Shown here: one piece after another, positions 11,310-21,720 of the stretch | Position numbering within the stretch: the stretch's first letter is position 1 | How the letters are laid out: each line of letters opens with the position of its first letter | Origin: Symsagittifera roscoffensis | Lineage: Eukaryota > Xenacoelomorpha > Acoela > Convolutidae | NCBI RefSeq assembly: GCF_963678635.1 | Contig: NC_087065.1 | Coordinates: forward strand, 47,248,381-47,312,380 | Length of the DNA: 64,000 bases | Direction: 5' to 3' | Notes under the pieces: generated by a model | Databases searched by the model: none | What the model saw: the letters and a program-made list of their open reading frames with translations, nothing else | Told to the model about the DNA's origin: nothing | Made by a program: the position numbers and the translations under genes

Positions 11310-11908
11310 TCTGATAGAGAACGCCAAGAGCTACTGCGAGAGTGTTACTACAGGAGCAAGGAGAATTCTGACTGGGCAGGTCGACTAGTAAAGCGACCCA
11401 ATCATCCGGACAAAAAACTGTTTAAATTTAATCTACTAGTAATTTCCTCAAACTTCTAGAGCTACATTTGTTAATTTTTACTTGATTCTAGAGTCCTGTC
11501 ACTATGTGAGTTAGGAACTTAATTCCTTGTGAGTATCTTACACAGTCAAGTTGAGATAAGCGGGTTCTCGATTGATCCATCTGAAATAAATCAAAAGTCC
11601 ACTCTCCCATAAAAAGTAAGAGTAATTGTTCGAGTTCCCAACTCTATTTTAAACGGCGTTCGGGTGTCCTAGGTATTTAGAGATTTAGCCATGAGGACGA
11701 GTTAGTTCCTAGAAGGGGGTACTTTAATATTAGCCTTTGAGCCTAAACACAATCTTGATGGCCCATGCCGTTAGCGCACCGAAATGTCTCCGACCAAATC
11801 AGATGCAAAAACACAAGAGATAGTGTCCCTGACTCATGAGCCAATGGTTATAGGGCCTATTTTTCTTTAACCTCATATGTGACCGAAGTAGGCGACTGTT
11901 ACAATCAA
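11310..11908. repeat. Dispersed repeat, long form
   Basis: Its left end (CTGATAGA..., near 11314-11366) and right end (about 11850-11906, containing CATATGTGACC) recur fused together at about 41988-42118 and 54275-54405, without the roughly 480 bases between. This looks like a small non-autonomous element and its internally deleted derivative. The right end also occurs inverted at 15311-15408. No protein frame is visible. Confidence 0.6.
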
Positions 11909-12008
11909 TAATCTGACTTGCAAAATGAACAGGTCTATCATTCAAAAAACCAATGGATAATTTCGACTGTTTTCTTTTCCTGGTCTAACATCGTCTTATT
12001 TAAGAGCT

Positions 12009-12383
12009 ATGTCAGCAAAAAATTGGATCGGACCGAATCCCATAATTGGCACCTTGAAATACTTAGACAGGGATGATATTTATTTGCATAAAGATGTGCA
12101 GATATTGGCTTTCAATTACATAAAGCGGAATTTCCCGCCAGAAATGCAAGGTGCTAATAAATTTGTTAGTTTGCGACTGCCTCAACTGCAGCACAGAAAC
12201 TCAGGCGTGCATTTCATCAAGTACGAAGACATAACTCCTACTCCTTTTCTTCAAGTGTTTCTGAAGAACAACAAAGAATTGACAATCGATTTGTTTGATA
12301 AACAGTCCAATGAAATTTGGAGTCATCTCAAAGCACTCTTTAATGTTGAGCCTGAACGAATTTTTATTGTAATAAGTAAATGA
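12009..12383 (+). CDS. mrps-25: Mitochondrial small-subunit ribosomal protein mS25-like, C-terminally short
   Basis: The 124-residue frame resembles mS25 (MRPS25), a component of the mitochondrial ribosome small subunit. Family features are an N-terminal GTLKYL block, a HKDVQILAFNY strand, GANKFVSLRLPQLQHRN (residues 50-66), and TPTPFLQVFLKN followed by an acidic TIDLFD strand. The start Met fits the family N-terminus. Family members I know are about 170 residues and have a Cys-containing C-terminal tail; here the frame stops soon after the thioredoxin-like core. Either an intron begins near the end (a GTAAAT lies just before the stop) with its exon not visible in the next 1.1 kb, or the copy was truncated by the neighbouring tandem duplication. 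It converges on the membrane-protein gene. Confidence 0.7.
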   Translation: MSAKNWIGPNPIIGTLKYLDRDDIYLHKDVQILAFNYIKRNFPPEMQGANKFVSLRLPQLQHRNSGVHFIKYEDITPTPFLQVFLKNNKELTIDLFDKQSNEIWSHLKALFNVEPERIFIVISK

Positions 12384-12480
12384 CTGATTTAACTTACCAA
12401 ATTGCTAACAAAAAAAACTTGACTTGATAAAACTTGAATTAATTGAAGATATCGGTTTCACAAAAGGAATTTTTTTTTTA

Positions 12481-13340
12481 CTAATGATGCCCTTGAACAT
12501 AAGACACGTGAGAATGTTTTTTGACGCTTTTGATTATATTTTGCATTCTTCGATGACAGAATGTTCCATGTGTTATTAGCGCCATCATTGAGCCCAGGCC
12601 TAAAGCCATTACATCTGCGCTCAAAACCATAATAGTTGCAGCTTTTTTCACGCTTTCCTTGGCCGAACAGCTACGGGCATGTCTAAGGCTAATCAAGTAC
12701 GCAACGGATCCTAGAATGCCTTCCAAAATAACCAGCATCGTCATAATCTCAATTCTAGCAATGTTGTCTAATAGTGCATGTCAGATAACTACAGCTGTGT
12801 TAACTGCCTGTCCTCGTGTAATGATTCCAAGCTTAGATTCCAAGCAGTCTGGAAGTGGAATTGATCTGCAAATGGTCTGTGTGATGTGATAAGCAAACAT
12901 ATACCATCTGTACTGCTCTGAAATGGAAAGATGAAAGTTGCGTACGGTGGCGTGCTCTAAGAGGCCTAAATTTGTGTAGTACTCGAGGAAGTAGAACAAA
13001 ACGAGGTAAATGAGGATATCTGCCAGCGATCGTAAAGCTTCGCATATATCGTCCGCAAGGGAAGTGCTGAAATCAAAATGTTTTTTTTTTTAATTCGATT
13101 AACGAAGCAAATGAAGCAGTGTGAATAAAACAGTGCGACTAAGGAAATGAAACAAAGTTTTATTTTCTGTAGAAAAAGAACTAACTTATTTGCAAACATA
13201 TCAGCCTTTTTGCAAAGGCTCAGATGCATATTTCTTTTCCTGCTTTTTGGACTGCTGGATGTGTTCGTTGGCTGGCTTTGTGGTTTTTCAATGGCCCCAC
13301 TGCCTACAATCAGAGGAACAATTTCAAGTTCTTGATCCAT
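12481..13340 (-). pseudogene. Multi-pass membrane protein, duplicate with nonsense codon
   Basis: The structure matches the intact copy at 13587-14445: exon 1 is 13186-13340, the intron ends at 13067 and exon 2 is 12481-13066. A TGA at 12781-12783 replaces the Ser codon of the other copy, cutting the protein after the first transmembrane segments and just before the PRIEIM-equivalent stretch. Nine of the roughly 18 substitutions separating the copies fall within about 62 bases around this stop (near 12755-12820). Downstream sequence stays open, so the loss appears recent. It may still yield a truncated protein. Confidence 0.7.
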
Positions 13341-13586
13341 AGACCAAAGGTCTTCTATATTGTCATCTTTCTAGAGACTAAAATCTTTGTTATTGCTTAA
13401 AGGCCACTACCAAATTAACCCCACCCCCCCCCTTTCTAGAAAAAAAAAAGTCACAATAATTAGGTCTCAAAATACCTAAAACACGCGAACGCTGTTAAAA
13501 ACAGGGTCAGAACAATCCGTATACTTGACTTGATAAAACTTGAATTAATTGAAGATATCGGTTTTCACAAAAGGAAGTTTTTTTTA

Positions 13587-14445
13587 CTAATGATTCCCTT
13601 GAACATAAGACACGTGAGAATGGTTTTTGACGCTTTTGATTATATTTTGCATTCTTCGATGACAGAATGTTCCATGAGTTATTAGCGCCATCATTGAGCC
13701 CAGGCCTAAAGCCATTACATCTGCGCTCAAAACCATAATAGTTGCAGCTTTTTTCACGCTTTCCTTGGCCGAACAGCTACGGGCATGTCTAAGGCTAATC
13801 AAGTACGCAACGGATCCTAGAATGCCTTCTAAAATAACCAGCATCGTCATAATCTCAATTCTAGGAATGTAGTCGAAAAGTGCATGTGAGAAAACTACGG
13901 CTGTGATAACTGCCTGTCCTAGTGTAATGATTCCAAGCTTAGATTCCAAGCAGTCTGGAAGTGGAATTGATCTGCAAATGGTCTGTGTGATGTGATAAGC
14001 AAACATATACCATCTGTACTGCTCTGAAATGGAAAGATGAAAGTTGCGTACGGTGGCGTGCTCTAAGAGGCCTAAATTTGTGTAGTACTCGAGGAAGTAG
14101 AACAAAACGAGGTAAATGAGGATATCTCCCAGCGATCGTAAAGCTTCGCATATATCGTCCGCATGGGAAGTGCTGAAATCAAAATGTTTTTTTTTTAATT
14201 CGATTAACGAAGCAAATAAAGCAGTGTGAATAAAACAGTGCGACTAAGGAAATGAAACAAAGTTTTATTTTCTGTAGAAAAAGAACTAACTTATTTGCAA
14301 ACATATCAGCCTTTTTGCAAAGGCTCAGATGCATATTTCTTTTCCTGCTTTTTGGACTGCTGGATGTGTTCGTTGGCTGGCTTTGTGGTTTTTCAATGGC
14401 CCCACTGCCTACAATCAGAGGAACAATTTCAAGTTCTTGATCCAT
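13587..14445 (-). CDS. Predicted two-exon multi-pass membrane protein (246 aa)
   Basis: I join exon 1 (14291-14445, 51 codons plus two bases) to exon 2 (13587-14172). The donor is GTTAGT, the acceptor TTTGATTTCAG, and the intron (14173-14290, 118 bases) leaves the frame intact across the phase-2 junction. The first 45 residues are polar with a basic KSRKR patch. About four hydrophobic segments follow: LGDILIYLVLFYFLEYY, LGQAVITAVVFSHALF, MTMLVILEGILGSVAYLI and MVLSADVMALGLGSMMALI. The HLSISEQYRW loop between the first two faintly recalls nematode serpentine chemoreceptors, but length and segment number do not fit a complete seven-helix receptor. I assign no family. The gene converges on the mS25 frame. 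Confidence 0.6.
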
Positions 14446-14631
14446 AGACCAAAGGTCTTCTATATTGTCATCTTTCTAGAGACTAAAATCTTTGTTATTG
14501 CTTAAAGGCCACTACCAAATTAACCCCACCCCCCCCCCTTTCTAGAAAAAAAAATGTCACAATAATTAGGTCTCAAAATACCTAAAACACGCGAACGCTG
14601 TTAAAAACAGGGTCAGAACAATCCGTATACT

Positions 14632-15310
14632 TACTTGTTATTAGACAGTGGAACTTTGATTCATTTCAGATGGATCAACCTAAAACTCTTTTTACCTCAA
14701 CACATCAATTTAAAACACACTCAAAAAAATTGATGTGGGTACTCACATACCGGCAGACTCTAGAATTTGAGTAACTAAATTAACGAGTAACTCTAGAATA
14801 ACTGGGGAATTATATTTGACTCGAGGAGTCTTAAATTAATAAGTGTAAAACTTGAGAATTGAGTTTTGGGGCTGGACCATTGGGAGACTTCGGTTGTCCA
14901 CCTTTCCACCGAAGGTTCACTCTGGTCCAATACTAATTCGCTTTCTTCTCCACTCCCGATCACTCCGTCTTCTGTTAAGAATGACACAGCTCTACTCTCG
15001 TATAATTTTATATCTGGAAATTGCGAATAACAATTTGCCGCTCTTTTTTTTACTACTTTCCCGCGATTGTAATTCGGTTTTCTGATCCTATTTTCTGATA
15101 TTTTCAGTTGTCATGAGAAACTTGAGCATGACTTGAGAAATGACAGTTGCTCCTCTGATTTACGAAATACCTTCCGATTTGGAAGGTTGGAGAAGGCATG
15201 GCAACGTGACTGTCTGACCTGGTACTCGTCTGGTTTTTATTCTATTCGACGAGAATGTACAAAAATGCAAAGTCGGAATTCGAAATTTTTTTGTGACATC
15301 GGAGTGTGAA
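14632..15310. other. Non-coding spacer
   Basis: No gene is supported. Short frames at 14793-15085 overlap on both strands and show no recognisable domain. Confidence 0.45.
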
Positions 15311-15408
15311 TGTAACAGTCGCCTACTTAGGTCACATTTGAGGTTAAAGAAAAATAGGCCCTATAACCATTGGCTCAAGAGTCAGGGACACTATCTCTTT
15401 TGTTTTTC
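15311..15408 (-). repeat. Inverted copy of the dispersed repeat end
   Basis: This is the reverse complement of about 11808-11905 with roughly four mismatches. The pair brackets the mS25 and membrane-gene island at a distance of 3.5 kb, in terminal-inverted-repeat geometry. Confidence 0.8.
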
Positions 15409-15445
15409 TACCTCAAACGCTCGGAGCCAATTCGGTTCAATTGCA

Positions 15446-15540
15446 ACATGAGACTAAAATCTTTGTTACAGCTTAAAGGCCACAACCAAATTACCCGCCA
15501 CCACTCTAGAAAAAAAAACGTCCCCATAATTAGGTCTCCG
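15446..15540. repeat. Third copy of the 95-base upstream segment of the membrane gene
   Basis: This segment (GAGACTAAAATCTTTGTTA through AATTAGGTCTC) also lies at about 13375-13468 and 14480-14574, just 5' of each membrane-gene copy. Here it stands alone. It has GAGAC/GTCTC at its ends, so it may be a tiny mobile or duplicated element. Confidence 0.65.
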
Positions 15541-15591
15541 ATCAAATTGCGATTAGCACCTTTTCAGTTGCTATTCGGGGACACATTACAA

Positions 15592-17090
15592 TAAAGTGAA
15601 CATTACAATAAGGGCGGAAACAACCGGGGCGGAAACAACCGGGGCGGAAGGTTACTTCGGAATTGGGAAGCCTTCCGGATTCCCGTAAATAGCTTTTTAA
15701 CCTAGTTAAACCCGAAAATTCACGTACCAGGAAGGGTGGGGGGATTGGCCGTCCCGTCATCTCCTGAGAGGTTTGTGACCAAAAACACTTGAAGATACAC
15801 AGGAAAACAAACAAAAAGTAGTATAGTACCTAAGATAAAACAAAAAACAAATAAATAACCGAAACAACCAAAAACAGTTAAAAAAATATATAAAATCATT
15901 AGAAATCATCCCCCCAGACGAGATGTGATCCGACCCTCCCGTTTTTTGTTGTTAGACATAATGTTGTTACAGGCATTTCTAGCAGTCAGGATAAAAACCA
16001 TTTTAGAATAAAAACCATTTCACCCCAAAATCACGTTTCTTGCGTTGTTCCAGGTCAAAGTACCAAATATGACCGACTGGCATAGAAGATTAACGGTTTT
16101 AACGAATTAGTGGTCTTAATCGTTCATTTTGACAAACGCGGAATGGTTAATTTCGAATTTCATGTTATTTTTAAAAAATCATTCGGAAAGAAAGACACGT
16201 GACATCGTCGAAATTTCGCGCCAACTGAAAACTGCGATAAGAAAACCGAAGAACAACAGAACTCGTAAAAAAAGCAGTAAACGGAAACTGTGTGATACTG
16301 ATCGAGATAGAAGAAAACTTTACGAAGACCATTCCGATTTGTAACGATTGGGCCGCTACAATCGTTACAACGCGAATCCGGAAAACACGGAAGGGTGTTG
16401 GGACGGCGTGTCCAGACTTCATGAAAGAATTAAGGACGTTATTTCCCCGGATTCCAGATTCCGCCGGGGTCTCGAGAGGAGAAGCCAAATTGATGTCCTG
16501 AGTTGAATTCAATTAACATCTAAATTCATTTTCAGATCGTGAGGAGGAGCCAAGGGAACGAGTTGATCCATCTTCGATGGAGATGATGATTCTTATCTAC
16601 TGAACAAAACAGTAGTTACATAATAAGTAAGTAGTAGCCCTGTTTTTAGGAATGATCTCGTGGTCTGGGGATACTGAAAACCAGCCATGAGCTCACTATT
16701 TTTGTATATAATTAAGTTAACTAGAGCGTTTTGATCGAAGCCGGAAACAGTAACGTTTTTGTCGACCCAATGTTAGAAAGACCACCAAAAAGAACTGGCG
16801 CTCCTGGGTGTTATTCTTTTTAACATGATGACCACCGCCAGAACCGTTAACGAGTACTCCGCTCCGAGCGGATGCTCAAAATAAGGCCCTCACCACTGGG
16901 GCGGAAGGTTACTTCGGAACTGGGAAGCCTTCCGGATTCCCGTAAATAGCTTTTTAACCTAGTTAAGTCCGAAAAATCACGTACCAGGAAGGGTGGGGGG
17001 ATTGGCCGTCCCGTCGTTCCCTGAGAGGTTTGTGACCAAAACAATTAAAGATACACAGGAAAACAAACAAAAAGTAGTATAGTACCCGTT
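15592..17090. repeat. Right inverted-repeat arm, inner section
   Basis: Reverse-complement matches run to the left arm. Positions 15630-15990 and 16895-17085 both match about 5200-5580. Positions 16510-16860 match about 5590-6090, and the hairpin zone 16280-16510 matches about 6150-6480. A 15-base GGGCGGAAACAACCG tandem occurs at 15611-15640. The doubled 15.6/16.9-kb segment mirrors the doubled left side, though with a different unit. No gene is supported. Confidence 0.75.
16339..16370. repeat. 12-base-stem hairpin, right arm, with compensatory changes
   Basis: Arms TTGTAACGATTG (16339-16350) and CAATCGTTACAA (16359-16370) flank an 8-base loop. Relative to the left hairpins two stem pairs are changed on both sides (C:G to T:A and T:A to G:C), so pairing is kept. 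Confidence 0.85.
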
Positions 17091-18563
17091 TGTTGCCCGT
17101 TTGTGGTGCTTGTACTGTAGGGTTATTTGAATATTTAAGAACGTTAATGCTAATTTGCGCTCAATCTGGAAGGGTCTCGGGACCAGAGAAGAAGACAAAT
17201 CCGGCAAGTAGTGCAAGGAGCGACAAGAAGGGGCTCAAGGACAACAATAATCGACTGTTGGGTATCGGTAACAAGCTTTGTATCTCTTTTGGTACAAAAA
17301 TTAAGATACCAATCTGTGGCGGGCTTGAGAGTGACTACACTGAAATGACCCTTCATCGATTTGTGATTTTCCGCGTTAAGCACCGTAATTTGGATAGTGA
17401 ACAAACCCGGAGGGATATAATAATAATATTATTACTCATTAAACAGCCTATAAAAATACTCTTATACCGTTTTTCAGTGAAAAACACAGTAAGCAGACCG
17501 GTTTTTAGGGTCAAATTCGCAATTTTTGAAATATCGATATTTTTTGGTACGGAAAAAAGCGCAACATTAGTGAGTTACATCGTAACTGTACTAGTATAAT
17601 AGGTAGAGCCGGTCAAGTTTACTTCGGAGGTGGTTGGACACTATTTGGGTACCGAACACCGAAATTTCTTGATTTTTGAAAAAACGAAGCGCTACAAAAT
17701 AAGAAAAATTTTTGTAATGTTTGCGTTAGGACAGTAAAAATTGTTGTTCGGACAACGCTCACTAGTGAATCGACAGATGTTAACACCCCTTTGCCAATAA
17801 CCTTCCAAGTTACAGTGAAATCAAACTTAACGTGTTTGATTTAGTGGATTCATCAATCCGGAAGGGTCCAAATAATATTGTTTTTGGCAAGTTTTTTTTA
17901 GCTGGAATGTTTTAAATCAAGTTTTTACCCTGAACTAGAAAAACATAGGCTTTTTGAGCTCAGATCAATAAATTTTAGTTTAAAAAGATAAGAATTGCGA
18001 AAAAAAGATCGGAAACTATCAGAGAGAAAATTTTTTGACTTTGAAATAAAGACGTTTTGGCTAATAACTTTAGAACTACTGGACAAATCCAGTTGATCTT
18101 GGTACCATTAGGTCAAAAAATAGGTGAGCTTAAACATAGGTGAGCTTAAACATAACTTATTCGAAAAATTCAAGGTAAAAAAGTTTATGAGATTGCTTTT
18201 AGCAAAATTACCAATTTGCGAAGGTAGACCCTTTACGTTTTGGAAAATTTTTTTTGAAAGCCCTCATACCCCTACCAAATGGGAGTGACGGTTGTACAAG
18301 TCAATTTTACACTGTTCTAGACAAAAAGGGAGGGCTAAAGAATCAAGAAAACGATGGTCGGGTCGAAACTAGGCTAGTTGGAAGACCCTCCACAGTTGAG
18401 TAGAATAGTAAAATAAGAGGCTTAACTACGATCCGGAAGGGTCTAGGGACGGAAATACACCCTGCCTAGTTAGTTCCTACAGCATAATAGCATCGGAGAG
18501 CGTATCCGGAAGGGTCTCGGGTGAGATTTTTAAAAGTCCCGGAAAAGCTATTTTTACAAACCC
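17091..18563. repeat. Right inverted-repeat arm, middle section
   Basis: This matches about 3741-5160 of the left arm in reverse complement, and the copy at 7185-7860. A 16-base tandem (ATAGGTGAGCTTAAAC) lies near 18120-18151. Open frames here, such as the minus-strand counterpart of the left 4871-5134 frame, diverge by frameshift, arguing against coding. Confidence 0.75.
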
Positions 18564-19027
18564 TGAGGGGTCCCAATCCGGAAGGGTCCCAATTTTGCCA
18601 ATCCGGAAGGGTCCTATTTTGCCAATCCCGAAGGGTCCCAATTTTGCCAATTCGGAAGGGTCCTATTTTTGCTAATCCGGAAGGGTCCTAATTTTGTCAA
18701 TCCGGAGGGGTTCTCTTTTTGCAAATCCGGAGGGGTCCTATTTTTGCCGATCCGGAGGGGTCCTATTTTTGCCAAACCGGAATTTTCCTAATTTTGTCAA
18801 TCCGGAGTGGTCCTATTTTTGCCAATCCAGAGGGGTCCTATTTTTGCCAATCCGGAGGGGTCCCATTTTTGCCAATCCGGAGGGGACCTCCTATTTTTGC
18901 CAATCCTGTAGGGTCCTAATTTTGCCAATCCGGAGGAGTCCCAATTTGCCAATCCGGAGGGGTTCAATTTTTGCCAATTCGGAAGGGTCCTATTTTCACC
19001 ATTCCAAAAGAGTCCTATTTTTGTCAA
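18564..19027 (+). repeat. Right array of 25-base satellite (about 18-19 units)
   Basis: The consensus unit read by eye is AATCCGGAGGGGTCC followed by TATTTTTGCC. GGAAGGG and GGAGGGG variants are intermixed, the latter dominating the 3' two thirds. It is the inverted counterpart of 3542-3740. Because 25 is not a multiple of three and all frames stay open, spurious Phe/Gly/Pro-rich frames arise; I do not call them genes. Confidence 0.9.
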
Positions 19028-19059
19028 AACCTAAGTAGACAAAAAGAAAAGTAAATAGT

Positions 19060-19207
19060 AAATAAAATTAGGTTATTAGGTGTCACGCTAGAAAGCAGTG
19101 ACCACACTGGTAACTTGCCCTTTAAAAGGACCAGAGTAAAAAAAAACAGGTCTAAACCCGGATATTTGCGACACTAAGGCTAAATTGAATAAGAGTTTGT
19201 CACTGAT
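19060..19207 (+). repeat. Putative LTR 3' part (right)
   Basis: This is the counterpart of 3351-3530, sharing the blocks around GAAAGCAGTGACC, GTAACTTGCC and GACACTAAG. The AATAAA of the left copy is degraded here (CTTTAAAAGG). Confidence 0.4.
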
Positions 19208-19225
19208 TTGTGTGGATTAAAATCC
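19208..19225 (+). other. Decayed primer-binding-like site (right)
   Basis: The sequence TTGTGTGGATTAAAATCC aligns with the left site at 3332-3349 but has several changes, mostly G to A or C to T. Confidence 0.3.
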
Positions 19226-19621
19226 AAATCATTTTTTGCAAAGGTGATTGCCTTGAGGTTTTTAGTAGGTCTAGCTTGGGCAATCCGAAGGCAGATAGGT
19301 AACACAGGACTCGGTGGGTGCAAAAGAGGCCCACTTGAGAAAATTACTGCCTTCAATTTTTGCCTTTTTGGTGCGGCACCGAACAGGGAAAGCTCTTTCG
19401 ACTATTGTATTGCGACTAACTAAAGTAAAAACAAATACGTTTTTCATTGAAAGTAATTTTATTTTTATTCATTTTTGGTTTTAAATCAATAATATCTGTT
19501 CTTGATTGGGTAGCAAAACTTTTGGAATTTATTGTGTTGTGTTGTTATTATCAGTAGTCAAACAACAAGAACATTAGCTATCAAATTGAGTGTATAGGCA
19601 GTAGGAAGTGATAAATCAAAA
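19226..19621 (+). other. 5' leader of right element
   Basis: Non-coding sequence up to the gag start at 19622, shared inverted with 2840-3350. Confidence 0.5.
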
Positions 19622-21720
19622 ATGAGTCTAGACAAGTCAAGGATACCTAACCCAAGTGATAGCTCTAGGAAATTCATACCTGAAAAACAGAGAAAAGCCG
19701 AACCCGGACCGACAATGGGGAGACGGTTTCAGGCAAAGTGGTTGAGACCAGGAGTCAAAAGTATTCAGAAGAGCGAAAAGCAATGCTAGAAGTGGAGGTC
19801 CATCCGGACCAGGCCATGGATGAGGACCAGGAAATACATGGACCGGAGTGGAGAGGAAACAGAAGGTTGGCGAGTGAATCTACTCCGGTAGAACAAGGCC
19901 AAGATTTTGCCACTTCCATCGAGACTCTAGACTAAGAAGAGAAGTCGGAACTCTCCGAAATCTCTACTGAAAACGTGGCGACTACAAGATCACCCACAGA
20001 AAACACTATGATGCATGATGTGACGGAAAAACCGGCAACGTCCTCCTCGTTTTCAGAAAGAGTGATGAACACTTTGGGAAACGTCTTTCCATTTAACATG
20101 GGAACAGGTACAAGCGATGGAGCGGAAACCTAGGAAGAGGAGGAGGACGATGACGAGCAAGATGACTTTGGAACACAGGGCACTTTGGAACAAAAACACA
20201 GGGCTATAACCCACCAGCGGATCCAGAAGCGGATTATGAAGAGACGTCGAGACAGAGAAATAACACTCGAGTCTCGACCAGCACCAAGCTACCTGGAACC
20301 CTTGAGCAGGTAGCCTTGGAGAACAGAATGAACAGATGTCCTTAAGAATGAGTGAACTAGAGAGGGCAGTCCACGTCGAGAGAGAAAGTCTACGGGAAGA
20401 GATCAGTCGCAACAGACAAGAAGTAAGCAGAAGCAAAAACGCTTGAAGGAGAGGATGGAAGAACACTTGGCCAAAAATTTGTCGTGAATGACGAGGGAAG
20501 CTGAGAAAAAAGAGTTACGATGGAGAGATGACATGGAGAAGCTGAGAATTCAGCAAGAGCAGACTCCTGGGGCTCTTGACACGAAGATAGACGCGATGAT
20601 AGAGAGGCAAACTCAGGCTATCATGGATAGGCTGGATGGGCTACTAGAAAACAGGAGTGGATCGAAGAATGGGGAAACAAATTCAGGAGAACCAAGCAGG
20701 GAGCCGAGAGTGAACTTCAATGAACAACCCAATAGGAGAACGACATATGGATCCACTAGAGGAAGGGGCAGTTCATCCAGCTATGCCACATGGGACAATA
20801 GGCCACGGGGCCCAAACATCAAAGGAAGTTCAACTGGCTACAGACCGATCTCAAACGACCGACGCAAGACACACATGGGGTGCAAGGACACCAAGCGATG
20901 ATGCGCTTCGAGAAACGGAGGCAACGTGAAGACGAGTCGATAGACAAATTTTTAGATGATTTCGAAATGCTTAGAAGGCGTAGCCAACCAGATGAGTCAA
21001 ACAGAAGGATGAACCTAGTAGTAGCCTCAAAATTTATCGACGGTGTGAAGAATGACGAGCTTCGAACGATGTTAGCGGCACATTACACGCCACTTTCAAC
21101 CAATGCGCCAACACCAGAGGAGTTGTGACTCAAGTCAAAGGAATATCTTTTACTAAAGCCTTCAACTAGATCTGGCTATAACAAAAACAATTATGGCAAT
21201 TTTAACAATGGACCAGCTAACCAGGGTAACAATTGGTACAAACCAAGGGACGACCTGGACAAGAGCCACTCTTGTGCAAATAACAGTTCGACGGACCGTC
21301 ATGTGTAAGCATGCCCAACGTACAAACAGTGCATGAAAGCTATAGGTTTCAGTCTCGAGGATGAAGATGCGTCAGAGGTCGGTCATGAAGATTTCATTGG
21401 GGGAGTAATTGCGAAATTCGGCCCAAGTTGATTCTTTTGTAACTTGGAAGGTCATTTTAAATCGGATTGTCCACAATTTTGGTATACTGTGGCAGACATC
21501 AAGCATCCAAGGCATCAGGAAATTTTTTCGGGAGGAAAAACCATCAAGGCGCGCCTGTTGAGTGAAACAGAGGCACGCAGAAATGAGAAACCGCAAGAGC
21601 TGGCAACAAAGATATTGCAGGCAGTAACTGAAGAAACGCGTGAACCTGAATCAGGAACGGCGGCAGATGACTTCAAGATCGACTATAGGGCAGCCGCGAG
21701 AATTGCTTTAAACAGAGTTT
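19622..21720 (+). pseudogene. gag: Gag, right element, heavily broken
   Basis: It starts at the MSLDKS block and parallels the left Gag: acidic N-terminus, coiled coil (20343-20640), RG-rich linker (20700-20860), end of the capsid-like domain (20880-21127), knuckles (first near 21268-21312, second near 21433-21475) and a linker to protease. About 480 bases are missing near 20875, removing most of the Retrotrans_gag domain and joining an ACACATGGGGTGCA segment. Many stops and frameshifts are present, and knuckle 1 has lost Cys codons while knuckle 2 keeps FFCNLEGHFKSDC. It cannot encode a working Gag. Confidence 0.85.

Larger units (their letters stand above)
12417..14630. repeat. Two tandem copies of a 1.1-kb unit carrying the membrane-protein gene
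   Basis: Unit 1 is 12417-13522 and unit 2 is 13523-14630 (period 1106). Both start with ACTTGACTTGATAAAAC. The junction lies in a short ACTTG-type repeat, suggesting microhomology-mediated duplication. Outside one mutation cluster the copies differ at only about nine positions by eye, plus homopolymer length changes. Confidence 0.9.

Noticed and set aside
12833-13045. Minus-strand frame overlapping the membrane gene (and 13939-14151).
   Set aside because: It is an alternative frame of exon 2; the spliced frame with four hydrophobic segments is far more protein-like.
13587-14445. Naming the membrane protein as a nematode serpentine chemoreceptor.
   Set aside because: Only about four hydrophobic segments are visible and the family motifs are not convincing.
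17090-17599. A 169-codon plus-strand frame in the right arm.
   Set aside because: It runs through inverted-repeat arm sequence, has no recognisable domain and is not open in the left counterparts.
18564-19027. Regularly spaced repeats considered as a CRISPR array.
   Set aside because: Units are directly abutting with no unique spacers, there are no cas genes, and the context is eukaryotic.
18694-19038. A Phe/Gly/Pro-repeat protein frame.
   Set aside because: It is simply the 25-base satellite read in a frame that happens to lack stops; the opposite strand is also open.
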